Positions 51,626 to 60,308 of a DNA stretch of 64,000 bases are shown piece after piece. This DNA comes from Halomonas organivorans. GTDB lineage: Bacteria; Pseudomonadota; Gammaproteobacteria; Pseudomonadales; Halomonadaceae. The notes beneath the pieces were generated by a model that saw nothing but the letters and a program-made list of their open reading frames with translations, was not told the origin of the DNA and did not search any database. A program made the translations under genes and the position numbers. The stretch's first letter is position 1. Each line of letters opens with the position of its first letter. The DNA lies in contig NZ_JACHXM010000002.1 in assembly GCF_014192055.1 (NCBI RefSeq), positions 172,493 through 236,492 of the forward strand, read 5' to 3'.

Positions 51626-52000
51626 CAAGTTGCTGCACGCGGAAAAATTAGTCGCTACGCTCCCAATTTTCCGGTGAGCAAGGCGATCAAGATATTCTCT
51701 AGCGCACTCCCCGACGAATCTACGCCCGGGGTTTGATCCACCGATCCATTCCTCTACGGAGAAAAGCTCGAACAGGCCAACCTTGATTAGCGTAGGTACT
51801 GCGGCCTCCAGCTGTTGCTCTACGTCGCCACGCTCTCCCGCATTGTATAATGCGACGTTGCGCAGCATTGCAGCGACCGTGCCGGTCTGCACCCTGCTGC
51901 CATCCTTCAGCGTCACGGCAGGCAACTGCTCTCCCTCGGCCAGAATCTTCTTATTGATCGAGCCAAGCTTATCCGTATTTTCCGGCGACACTTCAGACAT
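51596..52000 (-). CDS. Small protein with attC-encoded C-terminus (DUF7709-like)
   Basis: The 134-residue ORF has a conserved-looking part, VTLKDGSRVQTGTVAAML and NPGRRFVGECAREYL (about 98-112), that I associate from memory with a family of about 100-110 residues called DUF7709. The last 24 residues (LAHRKIGSVATNFSACSNLL and on) are the reverse translation of the attC at 51620-51685 and continue into the antisense of the TetR gene. The original 3' end has been replaced, so an insertion occurred at its terminus. Whether the protein still works is unknown. Confidence 0.72.
   Translation of the reverse strand: MSEVSPENTDKLGSINKKILAEGEQLPAVTLKDGSRVQTGTVAAMLRNVALYNAGERGDVEQQLEAAVPTLIKVGLFELFSVEEWIGGSNPGRRFVGECAREYLDRLAHRKIGSVATNFSACSNLLAGDQKSSH
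51620..51685 (+). other. Solitary attC site outside the integron
   Basis: CGCTAAC at 51620-51626 begins a 66-bp match to the attC of array cassette 3 (7 differences by my count), ending GGTGAGCAAGGCG at 51685. The next bases are ATCAAG instead of the TTRRRY expected of a cassette junction, giving GAT, which fits the G-W-T consensus of secondary integrase target sites. No integrase gene or second attC is adjacent. Confidence 0.88.
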
Positions 52001-52184
52001 ACAACCTCCTTCGCATCAACTCTTCATCCATGACAAAATTTTTATCACCGAAGATGGCATTACGATTTACAATCATCATTGTGCAGTATATCGCACAACA
52101 AAAGGCCTCGACCATGCTCACGACAAGCGCAAGCGGCATGCCATGGCTCAGTAGCGAGAAACGGTAGCAAGAGATACGACTGGA

Positions 52185-52424
52185 TCATGACACCTCCTGT
52201 CTGGCCCTGATAATCGCCGCCTCGATAGCCGACTTGGCCTGCGGGCTATTTTTCCAGCAGGTTGTACCCAGCATTGAAGCAACCATTTCTGCTATGTCAT
52301 CTGCCCGACAAGATGCCAGCTCGGTGAGCGAGTCGATTCCGATTTGCTCAAACCGTTTCACAACGGTCGGGCCAACGCCCTTGATCGTCAGCAGTAGCTC
52401 TCTTTCAGCAACGGAAAACGCCAT
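52185..52424 (-). CDS. Small helix-hairpin-helix protein
   Basis: The 79-residue protein has one helix-hairpin-helix unit (LTIKGVGPTVVKRFEQIGID, about 11-30), a motif that binds DNA or nucleotides non-specifically. Such small stand-alone HhH proteins are widespread and mostly uncharacterised. It lies beside the relocated-cassette region but is followed by normal chromosomal genes. Confidence 0.78.
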   Translation of the reverse strand: MAFSVAERELLLTIKGVGPTVVKRFEQIGIDSLTELASCRADDIAEMVASMLGTTCWKNSPQAKSAIEAAIIRARQEVS

Positions 52425-52653
52425 ACCTCATCTCTCCCTACACCCAGCTACCACTGCCCCTTGGTATCATACGGCGCAAGAAAAATCGCGGCCCGATCTG
52501 CAAGCCTAGAGCGCCGGCCGTCTCACTCATGTGTAGCCACCTCGACTATCCCTTGTCAGGCACCTCCTGGCCTCTTCGGGTCATCAGGGTCAGCGCGCAA
52601 GCGCAGCACAAAGTATCCGCAAGCGATGTCAGGGCCACCGCCAGGATGGCGAA

Positions 52654-53328
52654 TCAGCCGCCCAGCACCACCGCGTCGGGAATCTCGTAGCGCTCCTCAC
52701 CGACGTGAATGACGTTCAGGTCGTCGATGCGCTCGGCACGAAACTCGCCGGGGTCGGCCTCGCTGGTGCCGGCACCGATGGCCCGGCCCATGCGAAAGTA
52801 CACCGCTCGACTCCTGCCATCTGGCTTGTCGATGACGACGGTGGCATATCCCCCGCCGCTGCGGGCCACGCCGAATTCGCAGCGCGTGGTGGGCTGGCCG
52901 CCCATCATGGAACACGGCAGGCTCCCGGTGGCGTCGAACTCTCCTTGGCCGGCGCGCAAGGCCGAATCGTCGGGGCCGGTGGCCGGCGTACCGTCGGGCG
53001 AAATGGCAGGGGTCAGGTAATCGGCGGCCACATAGCCCCGAGGTCCGCCGCCAAGCTGCTGTACATCGCACCAGCTACGCCCCTCAGAGGTCTGGCAGCC
53101 CAGGTTGTCGAGCAGGGTGCCAGCAGCGTAGCGATCGACGATCGCCGCCGATATGGACGGCGCCTCACGCAGGTTCAGCCCCCCGGCGACCCCCGTCACC
53201 TGCCAGTTGCGCGGCCCGCCCTCCTCAGGCGCGGCCGGCACGGCATTGGCATCGTTGGCGCTCGTCAAGGCGGGCAATATCAGCGCGATACTCAGTGTCA
53301 GCGACATCACTACTCTACGGGCGATCAT
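52654..53328 (-). CDS. Secreted SH3-like domain protein
   Basis: The protein is 224 residues from the ATG at 53328, which has a strong GGAGGTGG upstream; the longer frame to 53388 is less likely. A signal peptide covers about 1-25 (cut near TSANDANA). A bacterial SH3 domain follows (VTGVAGGLNLREAPSISAAI, WCDVQQLGGGPRGYVAADYL), then a beta-rich C-terminal domain with paired cysteines (PCSMMGG, TRCEFG). It is probably periplasmic and may bind peptidoglycan or inhibit lysozyme-like enzymes. The exact role is unknown. Confidence 0.8.
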   Translation of the reverse strand: MIARRVVMSLTLSIALILPALTSANDANAVPAAPEEGGPRNWQVTGVAGGLNLREAPSISAAIVDRYAAGTLLDNLGCQTSEGRSWCDVQQLGGGPRGYVAADYLTPAISPDGTPATGPDDSALRAGQGEFDATGSLPCSMMGGQPTTRCEFGVARSGGGYATVVIDKPDGRSRAVYFRMGRAIGAGTSEADPGEFRAERIDDLNVIHVGEERYEIPDAVVLGG

Positions 53329-53656
53329 GGCCCACCTCCGTTTCGAAATCGTCAATGCAGGGAGAATACAGGTATCTTCTCTCGCCATGAGTCGTTTTCC
53401 TGCCTACCCACCAGAGACGGCGTCTAAGATCGACTCAACAGAGAGCCATGGACGCCGAAAATGGCGCGGAAGGCATCGGGAAATCGTCTCGAAGGCTGAA
53501 CCGATGCCAGAGCATATGTACGATCTCATGATGTATATGGCCGATCATGGTGCGGTAGGGCTCGTCCAGTGCTTGGCAGTGATTGGCATCGCAACAGTGA
53601 CTTTCGCAAGTGTCGCTTATCATGCATGTGACTGCCCCCCTGGGAGGAAGGAAGGT

Positions 53657-54727
53657 ATGAGCTACATCGCGTTCCTGGCGGGGCTCTGCTTCCTGCTGGT
53701 CGGTGCCGAAATCCTGGTTCGCGGCGCGTCACGGCTGGCGGTACGCCTCGGCATCTCGCCGCTGGTCATCGGCCTGACGGTCGTGGCGTTCGGCACCAGT
53801 TCGCCGGAGCTGGCGGTCAGCCTCAAGGCCGCGTTCGCGGACCAGGCGGGCATCGCCATGGGTAACGTGGTGGGCAGCAACCTGTTCAACGTCCTGTTCA
53901 TCCTAGGGCTCTCGGCCATGGTGACGCCGCTGGTAGTCGCCCAGCAGTTGATTCGCTTCGATATCCCCTTGATGGTCGCCCTCTCGGCAGCCCTTTTGCT
54001 GCTCGTGCTGGATGGGCAGCTGAGTCGCCTGGATGGAGCCCTGCTGGCGGCAGGCCTCGTTGCCTACCTCGCCTTTCTGCTGTACCAGAGTGCTCGATCT
54101 CGGGCCGAGGCCACCGCCGATAGAGACGACGTCACGTCTGGCCGTGATGCGTGGGGAATCAACCTGCTGCTAGTGGCGGCAGGGCTGGTCCTGCTGGTGC
54201 TGGGCTCGCGATGGCTAGTGGAGGGAGCGGTGACCTTTGCCAGCTTCCTTGGGATCAGCGAGCAAGTGATCGGCCTGACCATCATCGCGGCGGGCACGTC
54301 CCTGCCCGAGGTCATGACCTCGCTGATCGCGGCCCTGCGCGGCGAGCGCGATATCGCCGTGGGCAACGTGGTCGGCAGCAACGTGTTCAACATTCTCGGC
54401 GTGCTGGGACTTAGCGGCCTGCTGGCGCCGTCAGGCCTTATGGTGACGCCCGCCATGATCAGCTTCGATATCCCCGTGATGCTGGCCGTCGCGGTGGCCT
54501 GTCTGCCGATCTGTTTCACGGGCGGCTCCATCGAACGATGGGAAGGTGCCCTGCTGCTGGGCTACTACATCGCCTATACCCTCTACCTGATCCTGGCGGC
54601 GACTCAGCATGATGCACTGGCCGGATTCACCGGGGTCATGCTGTACTTCGCACTTCCGCTAACGGTCCTGACACTGGCAGTGCTCAGCCTCCAAGAGCAG
54701 AAGCGACGCTCCGGCAGGCTTCGCTGA
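53657..54727 (+). CDS. Sodium/calcium exchanger (CaCA family, YrbG-like)
   Basis: The protein is 356 residues from the ATG at 53657 (GGAAGGAAGG upstream); the frame open back to 53153 is not coding. It has ten or so membrane spans in two homologous halves, each with an alpha-repeat: GTSSPELAVSLKAA then GNVVGSNLFN, and GTSLPEVMTSLIAALRG then GNVVGSNVFN. It exchanges sodium or protons for calcium across the inner membrane. Confidence 0.93.
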   Translation: MSYIAFLAGLCFLLVGAEILVRGASRLAVRLGISPLVIGLTVVAFGTSSPELAVSLKAAFADQAGIAMGNVVGSNLFNVLFILGLSAMVTPLVVAQQLIRFDIPLMVALSAALLLLVLDGQLSRLDGALLAAGLVAYLAFLLYQSARSRAEATADRDDVTSGRDAWGINLLLVAAGLVLLVLGSRWLVEGAVTFASFLGISEQVIGLTIIAAGTSLPEVMTSLIAALRGERDIAVGNVVGSNVFNILGVLGLSGLLAPSGLMVTPAMISFDIPVMLAVAVACLPICFTGGSIERWEGALLLGYYIAYTLYLILAATQHDALAGFTGVMLYFALPLTVLTLAVLSLQEQKRRSGRLR

Positions 54728-54776
54728 TCCCAGGGTTCGCTCGCGATCGGTGGCGCTGCCTCAGGACGAGGGGCGA

Positions 54777-54944
54777 TCAAGCGCCAGCGTCCGGCGCCCC
54801 TTCCTCGGCTCGTTGGGGGATAGGCGGCACAGCCGTCGCCTCGGGGGTATCGCTGGAGTCATCGGCGAGGCGACGGTCGATATAGTGCAGTACCGCCAAC
54901 TGGGCGAAGAGAAAGGCAACGCAGAGAACGATGCCAAGGATCAT
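54777..54944 (-). CDS. Small single-pass membrane protein (55 aa)
   Basis: A 55-codon frame from the ATG at 54944 encodes an N-terminal transmembrane helix (MILGIVLCVAFLFAQLAVLH), then a basic YIDRRL flank and an acidic, proline-rich soluble tail. A weak GGA precedes the start. It lies between the calcium exchanger and the alpha/beta hydrolase and is leftward. It is shorter than usual gene-finder limits but has the membrane-protein composition of real coding sequence. Confidence 0.55.
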   Translation of the reverse strand: MILGIVLCVAFLFAQLAVLHYIDRRLADDSSDTPEATAVPPIPQRAEEGAPDAGA

Positions 54945-55071
54945 GGTCGTGTTCCGGAGAGGGGCCTGTCTGCATCATAGGCCAGCGCCGGCCAGCCTCA
55001 CCATCGAATGCTGAGTGGCCGACGCTGGCCCACCGCTGCTGTCGAAAACGCGAGGCATGATGGGAGACCGA

Positions 55072-55917
55072 TCAGGCATCACGCCCATCATCGGCTGAGG
55101 TCGCTTGAGCCGCCAGGAACTCGCGAATGACCTCGTTGACTCGTGCCGGCTGCTCCAGCGCCGATAGGTGGCCGGCGCCGGGGATGATCTCGAGGCTCGA
55201 GCCAGGCAGCCGCTCGTGAATTCGCTGCGAGAACGGCACCGGCAGCGAGCGGTCTTCCTCGCCCACGATGACCAGCGACGGCACCTCGATCTCGGCCAGG
55301 CGTTCGAGCAGCGAGTCGCGCTTGATCAAGGCGTCGAGGCCCAGCAGCGCCGAGGGCACGTGGATGTCGGCGAAGCGCTGCTTCCACTCATCCACCAGAG
55401 CGGGATTCTCGCGTCGGGTGGTGGCGGCGAACATCAGCCGCGCCACCGAGGGCAACAGCGGGCGAAGGCCGAAGCGGCGGGCGCAGGCGCCCATGGCGCG
55501 GTACTTGAGTTTATGGGCGAGGGTCTCCGGTCCCGCGTCTGTGTCGAACAGGATCAGCCCGGCCACCCGCTCGGGGTGTTCCAGCGCGGCGCGCAGCGCC
55601 ACCATGCCGCCGATGGAGAGCCCGCACCATACGGCTTGCTGGATGCCGAGCTCATCCAGCACCGCGATCACATCGGCCACGGCGTCGTAGAGCGTGAACG
55701 GTTCGTCGAGCTGGCTCGAGCGGCCGTGGCCGCGGAAGTCGACGTTGACGACCCGATAGTCGCAGGCCAGGGCGGGCAGCTGCTCGCGCCACATCTCGCC
55801 GGAGCACAGGAAGCTGTGCCCGAGCACGATGGGCAGGCGCTGACTCTGCTCGCCGCCCCCCTCGCGGCCATGCTCCTCGAAGGCGATGGTGACGCCGCGA
55901 TGCTCGACCTGGGGCAT
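55072..55917 (-). CDS. Alpha/beta hydrolase
   Basis: The 281-residue hydrolase has the nucleophile elbow GLSIGG with S101, a candidate acid at D222 (GEEDRSLP) and H250 in GAGHLS, completing the triad. The oxyanion HS-F segment (VLGHSFLCSGEMW) is near residue 32. It resembles 3-oxoadipate enol-lactonase and related esterases. No pathway partner is adjacent. Confidence 0.9.
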   Translation of the reverse strand: MPQVEHRGVTIAFEEHGREGGGEQSQRLPIVLGHSFLCSGEMWREQLPALACDYRVVNVDFRGHGRSSQLDEPFTLYDAVADVIAVLDELGIQQAVWCGLSIGGMVALRAALEHPERVAGLILFDTDAGPETLAHKLKYRAMGACARRFGLRPLLPSVARLMFAATTRRENPALVDEWKQRFADIHVPSALLGLDALIKRDSLLERLAEIEVPSLVIVGEEDRSLPVPFSQRIHERLPGSSLEIIPGAGHLSALEQPARVNEVIREFLAAQATSADDGRDA

Positions 55918-56047
55918 GAGAATTCCTTATGTAGCAGGCGTTAACATGATGAATAGCGACAGCATACCAAACGCCCCGAACACCTGATGTCATCAGGGGC
56001 TCGGGGACTGGGGGATGGCAGAGTGGTGAGTGGGCGGGGCCGCTGGG

Positions 56048-57574
56048 TCACTCACGGCCGAGAACACTGGCCTCGACGGCACGCCCCTTCTCCGCGCCGC
56101 CCAGCCGAGTCAGGCCATGGGGTGCGGCAATGCGGAAGAAACGCTCTACCACCTCGTGCGGCGCCGGCCGGGTGGCCAGCGACACCGCCACGAACACCGG
56201 CAGGTTGAGCATCAGCCCCCAGAAGCCGGCGTGAATGCCCAGCGGATGCTTCCACACGGTGGTGAAGGCCACGGTGACCAGAAAACCGCTGACGATGCCG
56301 GCCATGACGCCAAGCCTGGAGGCACGCGGCCACAGGAACATGCCGATAAAGGCCGGCAACACCTGGGTGGCGAAGCCCAGCCCCACCAGCAGGATCATCA
56401 CCAGGCTGCCCGGCTCGGCGATCGCCAGCGGGGCGATCACCAGCGCCATCAGCGGCAAGATCATCCAGCGCGCCAGCTTGCCGGTGCGCGCCTCGGACAG
56501 GCCCAGCAGCGGCTGAACCACGTCCTTGCTCCAGGACAGCGCCACCGAGTGGATGAACGGTTCGCTGGAAGACATCGATGCCGCCAGCGTGCCGGCCCCC
56601 AGCAGCCCCACCAGCCATACCGGCAGGAACTGCATGGCGTACTCCAGCACCACGGTGTCGGTGCGGGCCAGATCGGGCAGCGCGAAGATGCCGATGAAGC
56701 CCACCACCACCATCGGCAGGATGACCACATAGTAGGTCGGCAGCCAGGTGGCACTGCGGCGAATGGTGCGCGCCGAGGAAGCGCTCATCCACTGGGTCCA
56801 CACCGGCGGCATGAAGGAAAACATCGAGACGATGACCGAGGTGGTCCAGAAGCTGAAGCTCATGTCGCCACCGGCCCCGGGCAGAGTCAGGAACTCACCG
56901 TGCTCGGCCTGCAGCCGCGCGAACAGCGTGCCGACATCGAGCCCACCGGTGGCGCCATGCAGTGCCCATAGCCCCACCGCCCAGGCCACCACCAGCATCA
57001 GCACGCCCTGAAAGGCGTTGGTGCGGCCGATGGCCCGCTGGCCGCTGACGAACAGATAGACGGCGATACAGGCCAGCACCAGCGGCACGCCCAGCCACAC
57101 CGGAATCGCCCCGCCGCTCATCACGTTGAGGATGTAGGCGGAGCCGATGGTCTGCAGCACCGCATAGGCGATCGAGCCGATCGACATCACCAGCGAGGCC
57201 AGGGCGCCCAGCAGCGGACTCTGGTAGCGGTCGGCGATGGCGCTGGCCTGGGTGACATGGCCGAAGCGCTCGCCGAACTGCCAAACCTTGGGGCCGACGT
57301 ACCAGGCTACCAGCGCCAGGTAGGCCAGGTAGACGGCTACATAGAATACCGGCACGCCCTTGGCATAGGCCCAGCCCGGTGCGCCCATGAAGGTGTAGGC
57401 GCTGACGCTGCCGGCGGCGATCAACAGGTAAAGCGTCACCGGACCCATGCTGCGTCCGGCCACGCCCCACTCCTCGAGGCTGTTCATGCGCCGCCCGCCC
57501 CGGGCGCGCAGGCCGATGACCATGGCAATGGCCACATAGGCCAGGGTGATGAGAAGCGGCCAGGGGCTAGTCAT
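56048..57574 (-). CDS. Sodium:solute symporter (SSS family)
   Basis: The 508-residue integral membrane protein has about 13 spans and SSS features: the GSVSAYTFMGAPGWAYAKG stretch around residue 55 and FSFMPPVWTQWMSASSARTI around 250. It couples solute uptake to sodium. It overlaps the small DUF3311-like gene by 8 bp, and the pair is a recurrent operon for SSS symporters. The solute is not predictable. Confidence 0.9.
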   Translation of the reverse strand: MTSPWPLLITLAYVAIAMVIGLRARGGRRMNSLEEWGVAGRSMGPVTLYLLIAAGSVSAYTFMGAPGWAYAKGVPVFYVAVYLAYLALVAWYVGPKVWQFGERFGHVTQASAIADRYQSPLLGALASLVMSIGSIAYAVLQTIGSAYILNVMSGGAIPVWLGVPLVLACIAVYLFVSGQRAIGRTNAFQGVLMLVVAWAVGLWALHGATGGLDVGTLFARLQAEHGEFLTLPGAGGDMSFSFWTTSVIVSMFSFMPPVWTQWMSASSARTIRRSATWLPTYYVVILPMVVVGFIGIFALPDLARTDTVVLEYAMQFLPVWLVGLLGAGTLAASMSSSEPFIHSVALSWSKDVVQPLLGLSEARTGKLARWMILPLMALVIAPLAIAEPGSLVMILLVGLGFATQVLPAFIGMFLWPRASRLGVMAGIVSGFLVTVAFTTVWKHPLGIHAGFWGLMLNLPVFVAVSLATRPAPHEVVERFFRIAAPHGLTRLGGAEKGRAVEASVLGRE

Positions 57575-57800
57575 GCTTGCCCTCCTGGCGATCGAGCACG
57601 TGGTTGGCGATCAGCATCACGGCGAAGCAGGCGAAGATGACCACATAGCTCCACACCACCAGCAGCGGCAGGCCCAGCACCAGCACGGCACGATTCACCC
57701 AGCCGATCACCGGCCAGATACCCGCCGCGATCACGGCGACGAAGGCGATCAATAGCCCCCAGCCGGCGCGGCTGGTGGGCAGGACGACGAAACGGGACAT
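57567..57800 (-). CDS. Small DUF3311-like membrane protein, symporter partner
   Basis: The protein is 77 residues from the ATG at 57800 (GGGAG upstream). It has two hydrophobic segments (GLLIAFVAVIAAGIWPVIGW and VLGLPLLVVWSYVVIFACF) and a charged C-terminal end. DUF3311 proteins accompany SSS symporters and may be accessory subunits. It overlaps the symporter start by 8 bp, so translation is coupled. Confidence 0.85.
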   Translation of the reverse strand: MSRFVVLPTSRAGWGLLIAFVAVIAAGIWPVIGWVNRAVLVLGLPLLVVWSYVVIFACFAVMLIANHVLDRQEGKHD

Positions 57801-57901
57801 GACGAGAGGTCTCCCACGGTGACGAGATGGGCGCTGGACGCGTGCTTGCCGGGCAGCAACGACCGGCTCGAGCGATCCCGTCGTCGTGAGCCTCGCATGG
57901 C

Positions 57902-58399
57902 TCAACCTGCCGGCGCATCAGCAGGCGCCGAGACGTCGCGCCGCATGATGGTCACCGCCTCGCCGCGATATTCACGCTCCTCGACGTCCCGCCAGCCGAG
58001 CCGCCGGTAGAGTGCCTGCTGGTCCGGCGTGTAGAGATAGAAGCGCTCGACGCCGTGGGCCCAGGCCTCTTCTTCCACCCGCCGCACCAATCGTGAGGCG
58101 ATGCCACGGCCGCGCCACTCGGGCAGCACGAAGACCGAGGCCAGCCAGGGCGTCAGCTCGCGGCGGTCGCTCATGTCATCGACCACCAGGCTGGCCATGC
58201 CCACCGGCCGCTCATCGTCCATGACGGCGAACACCGAGGGCACGCCGGCCGGGCCGCAGTCGGCGCGAAAGTGCGCGATGGCAGCGGCGAGATCCTGGCC
58301 GGGGTTCAGGTGGCCCCATTCGGCGTGGGTCCAGCCGGCCAGGGTGGCAACATGCGGCGAATGAGCGTCGATACGGACGAGAGGCAGGCCTGAGTCCAT
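57902..58399 (-). CDS. GNAT family N-acetyltransferase
   Basis: The protein is 165 residues from the ATG at 58399. The acetyl-CoA-binding signature is visible in FVLPEWRGRGIASRLVRRVE (motif A) near residue 90, with the preceding PWLASVFV strand and the following YTPDQQALYRRLGW. It would acetylate a small amine or a protein N-terminus. No substrate is indicated by the neighbours. Confidence 0.88.
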   Translation of the reverse strand: MDSGLPLVRIDAHSPHVATLAGWTHAEWGHLNPGQDLAAAIAHFRADCGPAGVPSVFAVMDDERPVGMASLVVDDMSDRRELTPWLASVFVLPEWRGRGIASRLVRRVEEEAWAHGVERFYLYTPDQQALYRRLGWRDVEEREYRGEAVTIMRRDVSAPADAPAG

Positions 58400-58527
58400 G
58401 GCGAAAATTCCTGTCGAAGTGGCGTGACGTGGCCAGGCCGCGGGCGGCCCGGCAAAAACGCAACAGTATCCCCGTTCTGGCCGATGCTCGCCAGGGGCGT
58501 TCTCCCCTGCTTGGAGCTCGCCGCGGC

Positions 58528-59187
58528 TCAACCGCTGGCCAGCAGCTTGATCCCCAATCCCGACAGGCAGAGACCCACGATTCGCTCGATCCAGGCGGTG
58601 ATGCCGCGTATGCGTGCCTGGAGAGCCGGCAGGGTGAGCACGGCCGCCACCACGGCAAACCATGTCATATGACAGGCAATGACATAGAGACCGTAACCCA
58701 GCTCGACATCGAGCGGCGTGCGGGGCGATACCACCTGGCTGAACAGCGAAACGATGAACAGCATGGTCTTGGGATTGAGGGCATTGCAGGCAAAGCCCAT
58801 CCAGAACACCGACCCTCGAGCGGATCGTCCCATCGCCGGGCGCCCTTCGCCACCTGGCGGACGTTCGCTGACGTTCCCCGGGAGCCGAGCCCGGATGTCG
58901 GGCCAGAACGCCGACAGTCCTAGCCAGATCAGGTAAGCGGCCCCCAAGTAGCGCAGAAGCGACAATATCCAGGCCTGACTGGCGAACACCACGCCCAACC
59001 CAAACAGGGTATAGGCCAGGTGAACCGAAACGCCGCAGCCGATGCCGATCGCGCACCACACGCCGGCACGCCTACCCCGTACCAGCGCCACCCGGGTGAC
59101 CATGGCGAAATCGGGGCCAGGACTGATGACGGCCAGGCCGGTGATGATGGCAACGGCAATGATCTCGGCTTGGGCAATGCTATCCAT
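58528..59187 (-). CDS. LysE family amino-acid exporter
   Basis: The 219-residue protein has about six spans and the RhtB/LysE pattern (SPGPDFAMVTRVALVRGRRA near the N terminus and MGFACNALNPKTMLF in the middle). It would export an amino acid or a derivative. It diverges from the LysR gene at 59220, with 32 bp between the starts, a standard exporter-regulator pair. Confidence 0.9.
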   Translation of the reverse strand: MDSIAQAEIIAVAIITGLAVISPGPDFAMVTRVALVRGRRAGVWCAIGIGCGVSVHLAYTLFGLGVVFASQAWILSLLRYLGAAYLIWLGLSAFWPDIRARLPGNVSERPPGGEGRPAMGRSARGSVFWMGFACNALNPKTMLFIVSLFSQVVSPRTPLDVELGYGLYVIACHMTWFAVVAAVLTLPALQARIRGITAWIERIVGLCLSGLGIKLLASG

Positions 59188-59219
59188 CTCTGCTCCCTTG
59201 CGTTGTTAGCGACAGGAGT

Positions 59220-60203
59220 ATGAAATCGACCGGGCACGCGGAAAATCGAAAATCATTCGGATATGTTGTGAGCGAACGTCACAGAAAACGACAGCTGCCC
59301 CCGCTGGCCCCACTGCCGGCATTCGAGGCGGCCGCCCGTCATCAAAGCTTCTCGCGCGCCGCCGAGGAACTGCACCTGACCCATGGCGCAATCAGCCGGG
59401 CAGTGGCCAAACTCGAACAGCGCCTGGGCGTTCAACTGTTCGTCCGGCGGCGCCGCAGGGTGTATCTCACCCTGGCGGGAGAGCGGCTGATGCGGGTCAC
59501 GAGCGATGTGCTCGATCGTCTGGACGACGCGGCCGAAACGCTGCGCCGACATGAAGGAAGCTCACCGATCCTGACCGTTTCCTGCGAACCGAGCCTGGGC
59601 ATGCGCTGGCTGATGCCGCGCCTGGGAACATTTCGCACGCTAAATCCCGATCTCAATATTGACCTGAGGCTGGCGGGAGGCCCGATCGATCTGCTGGAAA
59701 GCGGCTGCGACGCCGCGATTCGGCACACCAGTTTCGTCCTGCCGGACCGCGACGTGGTCACCCGGCTGTGGCCCGAGTATGCCGGGCCGGTATGCGCGCC
59801 CATCTGCTGGGAGACGGCCATTGGCCGCGACCTTTCCCGTGCCAGGTGGCTACACAGTCGCACGCGCCCTGAGGCCTGGCGCGACTGGCAGCGCGAGAGC
59901 GGCTATCAGGGGTCGCCGGACAGCGAGCAATTCTTCGATCACTTCTTCTTCGCCCTCCAGGCGGCGGTCGACCGTCTGGGGACCGCAATCGGTCCGCTGC
60001 CACTGGTCGACGATGACTTGCGGTCTGGCAGGCTCATCGCGCCCATGGGCATGGTGGCAACGGGATACGATTACGTGCTGCTCACCCGGGACTCGCCCGA
60101 CGCCGATCCTCGCATCGCACGCTTTTCGGCCTGGCTGATGCAGCAGGCGCAGGACCTTTCGGCAGGCACCGGGCACGACAGTCTAGCGACGGATTCGCGG
60201 TAG
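59220..60203 (+). CDS. LysR family regulator (GcvA-like), divergent from LysE gene
   Basis: The 327-residue LysR regulator has an HTH at about 40-62 (FSRAAEELHLTHGAISRAVA) and the LPAFEAAARHQSFSRAAEEL opening of the GcvA-like subgroup. The likely start is one of several ATG/GTG codons in the first 20 codons. It probably controls the divergent lysE-type exporter. Its start region overlaps the intergenic promoter. Confidence 0.88.
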   Translation: MKSTGHAENRKSFGYVVSERHRKRQLPPLAPLPAFEAAARHQSFSRAAEELHLTHGAISRAVAKLEQRLGVQLFVRRRRRVYLTLAGERLMRVTSDVLDRLDDAAETLRRHEGSSPILTVSCEPSLGMRWLMPRLGTFRTLNPDLNIDLRLAGGPIDLLESGCDAAIRHTSFVLPDRDVVTRLWPEYAGPVCAPICWETAIGRDLSRARWLHSRTRPEAWRDWQRESGYQGSPDSEQFFDHFFFALQAAVDRLGTAIGPLPLVDDDLRSGRLIAPMGMVATGYDYVLLTRDSPDADPRIARFSAWLMQQAQDLSAGTGHDSLATDSR

Positions 60204-60308
60204 CCACGGGCATGCATGGAGCACCAGGCGAGGCGCGGCCAGAATGCTGTGGCCAACCGCTGATGCCGCGCACTAGACTCGAGGGCTCGGTCACCAGGGA
60301 AGATGTCC

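Noticed and set aside
53153..53656. N-terminal extension of the calcium exchanger frame
   Set aside because: The membrane protein starts at 53657 with a strong Shine-Dalgarno; upstream codons overlap the divergent SH3 gene and are not family-like.
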